64,000 nt of DNA from positions 1-64,000 of the forward strand of contig NZ_SMYN01000007.1 in the NCBI RefSeq assembly GCF_004959935.1. Reading direction: 5' to 3'. This document shows positions 40,184 to 47,905 of the stretch, piece by piece. A program made the translations under genes and the position numbers. Every line of letters begins with the position of its first letter. Positions within the stretch are counted from its first letter, which is position 1. Source of the DNA: Falsirhodobacter xinxiangensis. Its GTDB lineage: Bacteria; Pseudomonadota; Alphaproteobacteria; Rhodobacterales; Rhodobacteraceae. The notes beneath the pieces are model-generated. The model did no database searches. It worked only from the letters and a program-made list of their open reading frames with translations, and was not told the DNA's origin.

Positions 40184-41080
40184 ATGGACACGATCAGGCA
40201 GGCGCTCAAAGGTATCTCCGGGGTTCCGGTCACGCCCTATGGCCCGGACGGGCAGATCGATGCGGGGCTGCTGACGCCGCTGATCCGGCGGCTGGCGGAT
40301 GCGGGCATCCACAACCTGATGGCGGCGGGCAATACGGGCGAGTTCTTTTCGCTGTCGCTGGATGAAATCCGCCGCGTCCACGCCATCACCGCCGAAGCCG
40401 CCGAGGGCCGCACCCTGATCAGCGCCGCCGTGGGCCGGTCGCTGGTCGAGGCGAAGTCGCTGGCGCGCGACGCCATCGCCGCCGGATGCGGCGCGATCAT
40501 GAGCCACCATCCGATGGACCCCTTCGCCAGCCCCGGCGCGCAGGTGGATTACTTTCTTGCGCTGGCCGATGCGGCGACCGTCCCGGTCATCGCCTATGTC
40601 CGCACCGACACCTTCTCGGTCGATGATTTCCGCCGTCTTGGCACGCATGAGAATGTCGCGGGGGTCAAATACGCCTCGACCAACCTGATGCTGCTGGCCG
40701 ACGTGATCCGCCAGACCGAGGATCTGGACACGATCTGGGTCTGCGGTCTGGCCGAAGCCTGGGCGCCCGCCTTCTATGCCATCGGCGCGCAGGGGTTCAC
40801 CTCGGGCTTCGTCAACGTCTTTCCCGAGGTTTCGCTTCAGGTGCATGCGGCGCTGGTCCGGGGCGATTACCCGGCGGCGCGCAAGCTGATCAACCGTTTC
40901 GCGGGGTTCGAGGAGCTGCGCACCCATTACCGCAACGGATCGAACGTGACCGTGGTGAAGGAGGCGCTGGCCATCCTTGGCACCGACATGGGCGCGGTGC
41001 GCCTGCCCGGCGTTCCGAAACTGTCGGATGCCGAGCGGGCGGAACTGGAATCGATCATCGCCGCGCAAAAGGCGGCGTGA
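40184..41080 (+). CDS. Dihydrodipicolinate synthase (DHDPS) family lyase/aldolase
   Basis: A 298-residue class I lyase. The Schiff-base Lys is K162 in AGVKYAS, the tyrosine of the catalytic relay is in IAYVRTD, and the glycine-rich phosphate/carboxylate loop is AAGNTGEFFSLSLDE, typical of catabolic members such as KDG aldolase or deoxyglucarate dehydratase. It is co-transcribed with the GntR gene and functionally linked to the dehydratase at 33084, which would supply a 2-keto-3-deoxy acid. Confidence 0.9.
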   Translation: MDTIRQALKGISGVPVTPYGPDGQIDAGLLTPLIRRLADAGIHNLMAAGNTGEFFSLSLDEIRRVHAITAEAAEGRTLISAAVGRSLVEAKSLARDAIAAGCGAIMSHHPMDPFASPGAQVDYFLALADAATVPVIAYVRTDTFSVDDFRRLGTHENVAGVKYASTNLMLLADVIRQTEDLDTIWVCGLAEAWAPAFYAIGAQGFTSGFVNVFPEVSLQVHAALVRGDYPAARKLINRFAGFEELRTHYRNGSNVTVVKEALAILGTDMGAVRLPGVPKLSDAERAELESIIAAQKAA

Positions 41081-41083
41081 CGA

Positions 41084-41230
41084 TCAGTCCTTCGTCTTCG
41101 GGGCGGATTCGGCGGCAAGGCGGGCGGCACGCAATCGCGCCGTCTTGCTGTCCCGCGCCTCGCGTTCGGCGTCCATGATCTCCTGCGCGGCGGCAGTCAC
41201 TTCGTCGATGCGTTTGTGATATCCGGCCAT
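41084..41230 (-). CDS. Small charged helical protein, 48 residues
   Basis: A short gene beginning MAGYHKRIDEVTAAAQEIMD and continuing with an Ala/Arg/Glu-rich helix ending ESAPKTKD. A very good ribosome site, GGAGG with 5-base spacing, precedes the ATG. It ends 4 bp from the convergent lyase gene. The composition suggests one long amphipathic helix. I do not recognise a family. The ribosome site and codon pattern support it as a true gene. Confidence 0.65.
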   Translation of the reverse strand: MAGYHKRIDEVTAAAQEIMDAEREARDSKTARLRAARLAAESAPKTKD

Positions 41231-41293
41231 GTGCCCTCCAGTATGTGCGGAAAGCCATACTTAGGGCGAAATCGTGGCAAGGCCCGCGATCAT

Positions 41294-41395
41294 TCACCAG
41301 CGCGACAGAATGAAAAGCGCGACGCATATGCCGATACCGGCCAGTCCGAAGACGAAGCCGGTCGTTTCGATCAGGATCAAGAGTGGCGGAAACAT
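41294..41395 (-). CDS. Very small single-pass membrane protein, 33 residues
   Basis: Reads MFPPLLILIETTGFVFGLAG and then a hydrophobic stretch ending ILSRW. About 25 residues form one membrane helix. A GGGGATC purine-rich site lies about 6 bases before the ATG. No family is recognised; it may be a membrane-stress or regulatory small protein. It is only weakly supported because very short open frames can arise by chance. Confidence 0.4.
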   Translation of the reverse strand: MFPPLLILIETTGFVFGLAGIGICVALFILSRW

Positions 41396-41482
41396 GGGCC
41401 GATCCCCATAAGAACTGCCCGGTCCTGTGGGCATAGGAACAACCATACCCTGTAAAACGATTCTCGCAATCGCCGCGTTACG

Positions 41483-41560
41483 CTATTGCGTCGCGGCCAG
41501 CCCCGTCATGACGATCAACAGGACGCCTATGACGACCATGACCAGCAATGCCTTGTCCAT
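41483..41560 (-). CDS. Very small membrane peptide, 25 residues
   Basis: Encodes MDKALLVMVVIGVLLIVMTG followed by LAATQ, a Lys-Asp-capped hydrophobic helix. A GGAAA site is present at workable distance before the ATG. It lies in a stretch with lower GC than its surroundings. No homologue is recognised from memory. Confidence 0.35.
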   Translation of the reverse strand: MDKALLVMVVIGVLLIVMTGLAATQ

Positions 41561-41972
41561 GCAATCGTTTTCCAATGCTGTCCAAAGACACCAAAGCTGC
41601 AGGGCATTTTTTTGTTCCCGATTGTCTGGAGCGGCAGCGTTCGGCAGACAAGCGGCGACAGGGGGAAGCCTGCCGCCGCTGGTATCACCAAATTCGGCAA
41701 TACTAGGAATGCACCGACTCGTAAATCGAAGTAACTTGTTAACAATCAACAGGTAAACAAAGAACTCGGAACGTCTTCGCGGGCAGGAAATGTCCCTTTC
41801 TCGCTTGAGGGACGGGGCAGGCAAGGCGCATCAGGCGCGAACATCTCTCATCCGCGTGAATTTCATCGCAGAGATTCGCGTGTCGGAGAAGTTGTCAAAG
41901 CGGACATGTCTTTTTGGACAGGTTCCGCCAGCCGCTGGCGCTTCGGACCCCGTGCAGGTTAAAGGCTCGAGC
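41561..41972. other. Gene-poor, relatively AT-rich stretch
   Basis: About 410 bases without a convincing gene, clearly lower in GC than the rest. It contains GTTAACAATCAACAGG-like AT-rich sequence near 41738 and a few short open frames without ribosome sites. It may hold the promoters of the small minus-strand genes and of the GNAT gene; I see no RNA gene in it. Confidence 0.5.
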
Positions 41973-42431
41973 ATGAACATCGAAATCAGACCGGCCCTGC
42001 CTTCGGACGTCACAGCGATCTTCCATGTCCGCACTGCGGTGACCGAGAATGCCCTGACGATGGCCGAATTGACCAAGATGGGGATCACCGCGCAATCGGT
42101 CACCGACATGATCGCAGCAGGGCCATGCGCCTGGGTCGCCGTGGGCGGCGACGGCGTGATCGGGTTCGCGATGATCGACGCCGTCGAAGGGGCGCTGTTC
42201 GCGGCTTTCGTGCTTCCGTCCCACGAAGGCAGGGGCATCGGCCGCCGCCTTGTTGAACTGGCCGAGCGCCAACTTTTCGAACGCCACCCGCTGTGCTGGC
42301 TGGAAACCGGCAAGGCGACGCGCGCCGCCGGTTTCTATCGCCGCCTGGGCTGGTCGAACGAGCAGGATCTGGGCAATGGTGACATCCGGCTGGAAAAGCG
42401 CCGCGCGCCCGGTCAGGGCTTGGGAAGATAG
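41973..42431 (+). CDS. GNAT family N-acetyltransferase
   Basis: A 152-residue GNAT fold. The acetyl-CoA loop is HEGRGIGRRLVELAERQLF, preceded by the strand GALFAAFVLP and followed by TRAAGFYRRLGW. The ATG at 41973 is the first with a family-like N-terminus (MNIEIRPALPSDV); a longer frame exists but adds low-complexity sequence. Its last 19 bases overlap the convergent DUF1330 gene. The acceptor substrate is unknown. Confidence 0.88.
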   Translation: MNIEIRPALPSDVTAIFHVRTAVTENALTMAELTKMGITAQSVTDMIAAGPCAWVAVGGDGVIGFAMIDAVEGALFAAFVLPSHEGRGIGRRLVELAERQLFERHPLCWLETGKATRAAGFYRRLGWSNEQDLGNGDIRLEKRRAPGQGLGR

Positions 42432-42739
42432 GGGATCGCACCCGCCAGATCCGTGTCGTCGATCACGCGGAAATGGCTGACCGAGCCGTCCTGCCGCGCC
42501 TTGGCGAAGGGGGCGTATTCCGGATCGTTGGCAAAGGCATGGGCGGCGGCGCGATCGGGAAACTGGATCAGCGCGATCAGCGTCTCGTCGGTGGGGGCGC
42601 CTTCCAACGTCTCGATACTGCCGCTGCGCGACAGATAGCGCCCGCCATGCCTGGCCGCGATGTCATGCACGCGGGCGGCATAGTCGGGAATCCAGGCGTC
42701 GTTCGTGACTTTCACCTCGGCGATCAGGAATGCGGTCAT
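42413..42739 (-). CDS. DUF1330 family protein
   Basis: A 108-residue protein with a dimeric alpha/beta-barrel (ferredoxin-like) fold: MTAFLIAEVKVTNDAWIPDY, GGRYLSRSGSIETLEG, and FPDRAAAHAFANDPEY. A GGAGGGAGAA ribosome site precedes the start. The biochemical role of the family is unknown. Its 3' end overlaps the GNAT gene by 19 bp on the opposite strand. Confidence 0.87.
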   Translation of the reverse strand: MTAFLIAEVKVTNDAWIPDYAARVHDIAARHGGRYLSRSGSIETLEGAPTDETLIALIQFPDRAAAHAFANDPEYAPFAKARQDGSVSHFRVIDDTDLAGAIPYLPKP

Positions 42740-42834
42740 TCTTTCTCCCTCCCATTGAAGGCCGCCGCGGCCGCGGTCGGCCTTCACAGCTTGGCAAACG
42801 AAGGGGGCCGGTTCAATCGCCGCGTCGCCGGCGG

Positions 42835-44472
42835 TCAGATGAGGGTGTAGTCGTTGCGGTGCAGGAACTCCTGACACTTCACGGGGTCCTTTTGCATGAA
42901 CCCGGCGATCGCCTCCAGAAAGGTCTGCCTGTCGTCCATGGTCTGTGCCAGCGTCGCGACGCGGCGCAGCAAGGGCAGCCGGTCCGGCGCAAGGATCATC
43001 GCGTGGCGCAGATGGCACAATGCCCCCGCCTTGTCCCCGATCCGAGAGAAGGTATTCGCGCGCCAGACATGCCAGTCGGGTTCGTGGAACAGGATGCCCT
43101 CGTGCGAGGTCAGCAGATCGTCCGCCCCCTCCGCCGTCTCGTTCGCCGCGCGGCACAGGTCCATGGCTTGGGTGTGGCCCGCCGCATCCAGCTTGGCCCG
43201 GATCAGCGATGCGATGACCCTGGCCTCGAATTCGCCCATGCTGACGCCCCGCAGCCCGTCCGACGGGATATCCGGCACGGCGGCGGTATCGGGGTGATCG
43301 TGGTCAAGAAAGACGTGCTGGTATCGGACACCCGCCGCCAGCGCCAGCGGGTTGAAATCGCCGAAACGGCCCAGCAGGGTCTGAAGGTTCGAAAGCTCCA
43401 CCACCAGACAGTCCGCCGGGGCGAAAAGCATGTTGGCAAGCCCAGCGCCATGCAGGCTGACGATGCATTCGGCGCGCGACACCGCAAGCGCCTGCTCGCG
43501 CGCGCTTATGTCTTCGAAGAAGATCGTCCTGAACCCCAGATCGGCCAGAAGCGGCTCCAGCAACGCCTCGCCCACGATGCGGCGGACGCGCTTGGATCGG
43601 CGCTTGACGTAAAGCCGGGCGGGCGCGGGCGCTGCGTCGATGCGGCCAAGGACATGGCTGCGAAGATCGCCGACCGGGCCGTCGAAGCTGTTGCGCGGCA
43701 CGGAATGGATGTCCGGCACCCTTGGCGATCCGCCACGCGGCGCAAGCGCCCGGAAATCCCGCCAGAAGTCGCGCGTGTTGAACGCGACCAGCGCCCGGTC
43801 CAGATCCAGCGGCCCCCGTGCGAAATCGACCCGATCCCGGATCTCGGGGAACCATGTGGCGATCATGTCGTGAACGAAATCGAAGATGGTGGCCGAGGGC
43901 GTGACGATCACGACCCGCCCCGACAGCCCGTGACCCCCGACCAGCGTCAGAAGCGGAAAGGTCTCCGTGACGAAATGGTAATAGTTGTGCAGGTTCCGCG
44001 CGTCGATGACGAGGGGCAGCGCGCGCCAGTCATCGCCTTCGGCCACCGGGAAATGCGCGGTCTTGTCGGCGGCGGCGGCGATACGATCGGACAGGGCGAC
44101 GGCGGCCTCCTGCCCCGCCTGTTCGGGGCCGGATCTGGCATAGCGGGTGCGCACCCGCCGAGCGGCCCCGGCGCTGAGAAGATATTTCCCCATCACCGAC
44201 AGGCAGTTGTCGTGAACGCCCACATCCTCTGCGACGGCCAGAACGGTGGGGAACATCGCGCCCCATGTCCAGATGCCTTGCCGGATGCCGTCGAGTTCGG
44301 CCAGAAGCCGCAACCGTTGTTCGATATCGCTGGCCAGCGCCATGCCGTGCAGCTTGATCGGGGGCGTCGATTGCGGATGCCTGTCCTGACCCGGCGCGAT
44401 CGCCATCCCCCGGTCGATGCCCGGGATGAAGAAATCCTCCGCGAAAGCTTCCTTGAAGGGAGGGGGTTTCAT
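42835..44472 (-). CDS. Glycosyltransferase family 61 (DUF563) protein
   Basis: A 545-residue protein. The central domain carries the DUF563 pattern: ARNLHNYYHFVTETFPLL, RVVIVTPSATIFDFVHDM, RLYVKRRSKRVRRI, and the sugar-nucleotide motif SLHGAGLANMLFAP. The C-terminal about 120 residues are helical and TPR-like. Members add pentose or hexose units to glycans. The start is taken at 44472; an upstream in-frame ATG (MWGKR) is possible. No other glycan gene is adjacent. Confidence 0.85.
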   Translation of the reverse strand: MKPPPFKEAFAEDFFIPGIDRGMAIAPGQDRHPQSTPPIKLHGMALASDIEQRLRLLAELDGIRQGIWTWGAMFPTVLAVAEDVGVHDNCLSVMGKYLLSAGAARRVRTRYARSGPEQAGQEAAVALSDRIAAAADKTAHFPVAEGDDWRALPLVIDARNLHNYYHFVTETFPLLTLVGGHGLSGRVVIVTPSATIFDFVHDMIATWFPEIRDRVDFARGPLDLDRALVAFNTRDFWRDFRALAPRGGSPRVPDIHSVPRNSFDGPVGDLRSHVLGRIDAAPAPARLYVKRRSKRVRRIVGEALLEPLLADLGFRTIFFEDISAREQALAVSRAECIVSLHGAGLANMLFAPADCLVVELSNLQTLLGRFGDFNPLALAAGVRYQHVFLDHDHPDTAAVPDIPSDGLRGVSMGEFEARVIASLIRAKLDAAGHTQAMDLCRAANETAEGADDLLTSHEGILFHEPDWHVWRANTFSRIGDKAGALCHLRHAMILAPDRLPLLRRVATLAQTMDDRQTFLEAIAGFMQKDPVKCQEFLHRNDYTLI

Positions 44473-44537
44473 AGACAGATCCGTGAGGCACCTCTTGCCC
44501 CACATTCCAAGAATATTAACGATCTGTATAGCCGGTT

Positions 44538-46034
44538 TCAGCCGGTGGCGGGCAGCGCCCCGACCGCATTCAGCACCAGGAACAGGATGGCCGAGGCGGT
44601 CGCCGTCATCGGCACGGTGATGATCCACGCCGCCACGATGGTCATGAAATGCGACCGGCGCACCAGCTTGCGGCGCGCGCGCTCCTCGGCCGCCATGAGG
44701 ATGGGCTGGGCGGCGCCGTGCCGCATCCGGCGCGCCTCCACCGCCTCGCGGAAGAAGCCGACGCCGAAGACGCCGCCGATCGCGATATGGGTGGTGCTGA
44801 CCGGCAGGCCCAGCCCGCTGGCGACGATCACCGTCACCGCCGTCGCCAGCACCACGCAATAGGCCCGCATCGCATTCAGCTTGGTGATCTGGCTGCCCAC
44901 CGTGCGGATCAGGCGCGGGCCGAACAGCAGCAACCCGACCGAGATGCCCAGCGCGCCGATCACCATCACCCAAAGCGGCATGGCGGCGGCGATGGTGCCG
45001 CTTTCGGTGCCCGACATCGACACGATGGCCGCCAGCGGGCCGACGGCGTTCGACACGTCGTTGGCGCCATGCGCAAAGCTCATCAGCGCCGCAGACAGCA
45101 CCAGTGGCAGCTGGAACAGCACCTTCAGCGATCGGTTGCGGTCCCGCAGCCCGACGGACCGGCGCGCGACAAAGGTGCGCGCCGCCGCCCATGACAGCAG
45201 GGCGCAGACCACCCCGATCAGCATCGCATTGCCCGTCGAGACGTCGAACAGATGCTTCAGGATCTTGTCCGCAAGATATGTCGTGAAGGCCCAGCACATC
45301 ACCGCGATCATCACGGGCACCCAGATGCGGGCGGCGGCGATCTTGTCGTCGCGGTCGATGACCAGCCGATGCACGACCCAAAGCACCGACGCCGCCAGCG
45401 TGCCGCCCACCACGGGCGACACGATCCAGCTGAAGGCGATCAGCGACAGGCCCGCCCAGTTCACCGCGCCAAGGCCCGCAGCGGCGATGCCGGCGCCCGC
45501 CACGCCCCCCACGATGGTATGCGTGGTCGAAACCGGCGCCCCGATCCATGTGGCGAAGTTCAGCCACAGCGCCGAGGACAGCAGCGCCGCCATCATCGCG
45601 ATCACGAAACTGCGCCCGTCCGCCAGGCTGCCGGGGTCCACGATGCCGGTGGCGATGGTATCGACGACGTCGCCCCCCGCGATCAGCGCGCCCGCCGCCT
45701 CGCAGATCGCGGCCAGCACCAGCGCGCCGGTCATCGTCAGCGCATTCGCCCCGACCGCCGGGCCCATGTTGTTGGACACGTCGTTCGCGCCGATATTCAT
45801 GGCCAGATAGGCGGCAAGCCCCGAGGCGACGATGACGATCAGGCTGCCCGATCCGTCCGTCGCGACGGCGGCCCAGATCGCCGCAAGGGCCACGAAGACC
45901 ATCGCCATCCCCACCGCGACCAGCGGTTGCGACAGGTGCGACGTCGCATATTCGACGCTCGAGATGCGGCCAAGATCGCGGTCGAGGATGTCCCACGCCG
46001 GCTCTTGCCGCCGCCTGTCGTTCGGTTCGGTCAT
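44538..46034 (-). CDS. PiT family inorganic phosphate transporter
   Basis: A 498-residue membrane carrier. The two PHO4 signature repeats are clear: GANDVSNNMGPAVGANALTM near residue 84 and FAHGANDVSNAVGPLAAIVS in the second half, with PVSTTHTIVGG and PVSTTHIAIGG after them. About ten to twelve membrane helices are present. It imports phosphate, or metal-phosphate, with protons. It is flanked by a glycosyltransferase gene and a Nudix gene and no PhoU-like partner (DUF47) is next to it. Confidence 0.92.
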   Translation of the reverse strand: MTEPNDRRRQEPAWDILDRDLGRISSVEYATSHLSQPLVAVGMAMVFVALAAIWAAVATDGSGSLIVIVASGLAAYLAMNIGANDVSNNMGPAVGANALTMTGALVLAAICEAAGALIAGGDVVDTIATGIVDPGSLADGRSFVIAMMAALLSSALWLNFATWIGAPVSTTHTIVGGVAGAGIAAAGLGAVNWAGLSLIAFSWIVSPVVGGTLAASVLWVVHRLVIDRDDKIAAARIWVPVMIAVMCWAFTTYLADKILKHLFDVSTGNAMLIGVVCALLSWAAARTFVARRSVGLRDRNRSLKVLFQLPLVLSAALMSFAHGANDVSNAVGPLAAIVSMSGTESGTIAAAMPLWVMVIGALGISVGLLLFGPRLIRTVGSQITKLNAMRAYCVVLATAVTVIVASGLGLPVSTTHIAIGGVFGVGFFREAVEARRMRHGAAQPILMAAEERARRKLVRRSHFMTIVAAWIITVPMTATASAILFLVLNAVGALPATG

Positions 46035-46057
46035 GGTGTCGTCCGCAGAAGGAAAGG

Positions 46058-46531
46058 TCAGGAAGAAATGCCGATCAGGTCGGGGCCGCGCCGCAACAGG
46101 GATGCGAGTTCCGCCTCCTGCACCAGCCGCGCCGCATCGGCAAAGGAAAACCACTTGCGTTCGCGCTGGCCCGCTTCGGGAAACACGTCCTCCAGCCCCG
46201 GAACATGTATGGCATAGACATCGACCAATGTATGCACCGGCACGTCGCCCTCCAGCCGCTTGTGATAGCTGTAGCGCCCGACAAGCACGGGCTGCGAGCC
46301 GTCCCTGCGGATGCCGGCCTCCTCCCACGCCTCCTGCATCGCGGTGGCGCCGCCATCGCGGTCCGGCATCGGCCAGCCTTTCGGCAGCACCCACCGCTTG
46401 GTCTCGCGCGAGGTGATGAGCAGCACCTCGACCTCATCGCCCGCCTTGCGCCAGCACAGCGCGGCGACCTGATACTGCGACGGACGCCGCAGGATCGGTG
46501 CGATGAAATCGGTCCAAATGCGTCTCAACAT
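46058..46531 (-). CDS. Nudix hydrolase, diphosphoinositol-polyphosphate-phosphohydrolase-like
   Basis: A 157-residue Nudix protein. The Nudix box is of the DIPP style: LPKGWPMPDRDGGATAM followed by QEAWEEAGI, where the usual REUXEE Arg position is Gln. Members act on inositol pyrophosphates, diadenosine polyphosphates or PRPP-like substrates. The start at 46531 gives MLRRIWTDFIAPIL. It lies 23 bp before the phosphate-carrier gene and may be co-transcribed with it. Confidence 0.88.
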   Translation of the reverse strand: MLRRIWTDFIAPILRRPSQYQVAALCWRKAGDEVEVLLITSRETKRWVLPKGWPMPDRDGGATAMQEAWEEAGIRRDGSQPVLVGRYSYHKRLEGDVPVHTLVDVYAIHVPGLEDVFPEAGQRERKWFSFADAARLVQEAELASLLRRGPDLIGISS

Positions 46532-46625
46532 ATCCAATACCCTTCGATGCCGGGGAGGTAGCAGCGCAGGCCCGGATGATCGAGGGAAAATGTCATCTTG
46601 CTGTAACAAATGACCCGTGCGGCGA

Positions 46626-47747
46626 TCACGAACCCGCGCGTTCGCCAAGGTCCGCCGCCAGCGCCCCGACCGATTGCGCGCGGATCTCCTCTCGGGTGCG
46701 GGGCAGCGCGCCGGGCAGTTCGGCCTGGATGAAGCCGATCAGCTTCTCGCGCATCTCGCAGCGCAGATCGAAGGCCCGCGGCGCGTTGCGGGCCGAGATC
46801 AGGACACGCACCTCCATCACCCTTTCGCGGAAATCGGTAACGGCAAGGTTGAAAACCTTGCGATCCCAAAGCGCCGAGGCATGCGCGATCCGCTCGGCTT
46901 CGGCGCGGATGCGGTCCACGGGGGCGGTGTGATCCAGATACAGCATCACCACGCCGATCAGCTCGGCATTCTCTCGCGTCCAGTTCTGGAACGGCTTTTC
47001 GATGAAATAGGACAGCGGGATGATCAGCCGCCGCCAGTCCCATACCCGGATCACGACATAGGTCGACGTGATCTCCTCGACATTGCCCCATTCGCCTTCG
47101 ACGATCAGCGCGTCGTCGATGCGGATCGGCTGGGTGATGGCAAGCTGGATGCCGGCGAACAGGTTCTTCAGCACCGGCTGCAACGCGATGCCCGCGACGA
47201 TGCCCGCCGCCCCCGCCGAAGCCAGCAGCGACACGCCGTATTGCCGCACTGCATCGAAGGTCATCAGCACCGATGCGATGGCAAGGATGACGATCAGGAT
47301 CTTGGCCACGCGCATCAGGATGCGGGTCTGCGTGATGTGCTTGCGCGCCAGCAGGTTGTCTTCGGCATCCAGCTTGAAGCGCCGCATGTGGATCGTGGTC
47401 CAGATGTAAAGCGCGGTATAGGCGATCCACGCGATGCAGACGATCACCCCCACCGTCATCAACTGGCGCAGCACCGCCGCCTCGGCCGGCGTGATCGGAG
47501 AGATGGCGGAGCCGAAGCCAAGCGCGATGATGATCATCACCAGCCGCAGCGGCCTTGCGCCCCGATCCACGAGCGAGCGCCAGAACAGATCCCGCCCGGC
47601 CACCATGCGCGTCAGGATGCGGAACAGGAAACGATAGGCGATCGCCGCCACCAGCGCCGACAGCAGAAGGATGATCACCGTGGCAAGCCAGTCCGGCAGC
47701 CAGTCGGTCGCCCCAAGGGCGATGTTTCGCAATTCGGTCAGGGTCAT
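46626..47747 (-). CDS. MscS family small-conductance mechanosensitive channel
   Basis: A 373-residue protein. Three to four N-terminal helices precede the pore helix SAGAAGIVAGIALQPVLKNLFAG, rich in Ala and Gly as in MscS. The beta domain follows (IRIDDALIVEGEWGNVEEITSTYVVIRVWDWRR, then IIPLSYF), and the C-terminal domain is alpha/beta. It releases solutes on osmotic down-shock. The start at 47747 has only a weak ribosome site. Confidence 0.92.
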   Translation of the reverse strand: MTLTELRNIALGATDWLPDWLATVIILLLSALVAAIAYRFLFRILTRMVAGRDLFWRSLVDRGARPLRLVMIIIALGFGSAISPITPAEAAVLRQLMTVGVIVCIAWIAYTALYIWTTIHMRRFKLDAEDNLLARKHITQTRILMRVAKILIVILAIASVLMTFDAVRQYGVSLLASAGAAGIVAGIALQPVLKNLFAGIQLAITQPIRIDDALIVEGEWGNVEEITSTYVVIRVWDWRRLIIPLSYFIEKPFQNWTRENAELIGVVMLYLDHTAPVDRIRAEAERIAHASALWDRKVFNLAVTDFRERVMEVRVLISARNAPRAFDLRCEMREKLIGFIQAELPGALPRTREEIRAQSVGALAADLGERAGS

Positions 47748-47905
47748 GCCACCGATGATAGACCCGGCCCGCCCCGCGTCACCCCCGCCGCGCCCACATT
47801 CTTGCGACTGCGGCATTCGCGGGTTCTGACCCCTTTTGTCGCAACGCGGAACCCCCGGCGGCATCGCGGATTGACCTGCGAGCCCTTCGAAACCCACGGT
47901 GATCC

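Noticed and set aside
41700-41800. TTAAC-like AT-rich sequence as a CtrA-type regulatory site
   Set aside because: The two half sites needed for a TTAA-N7-TTAA match are not present at the right spacing.
44475-44527. Inverted repeat ACAGATC / GATCTGT before the glycosyltransferase gene
   Set aside because: The arms are 39 bp apart and only 7 bp long, and one lies at the start codon; too weak to call an operator.
42835-45996. A 1053-residue minus-strand frame that looks like a fusion of a GT61 enzyme with an N-terminal Gly/Arg-rich domain
   Set aside because: The N-terminal half is the wrong frame of the PiT phosphate transporter gene; the glycosyltransferase starts at 44472.
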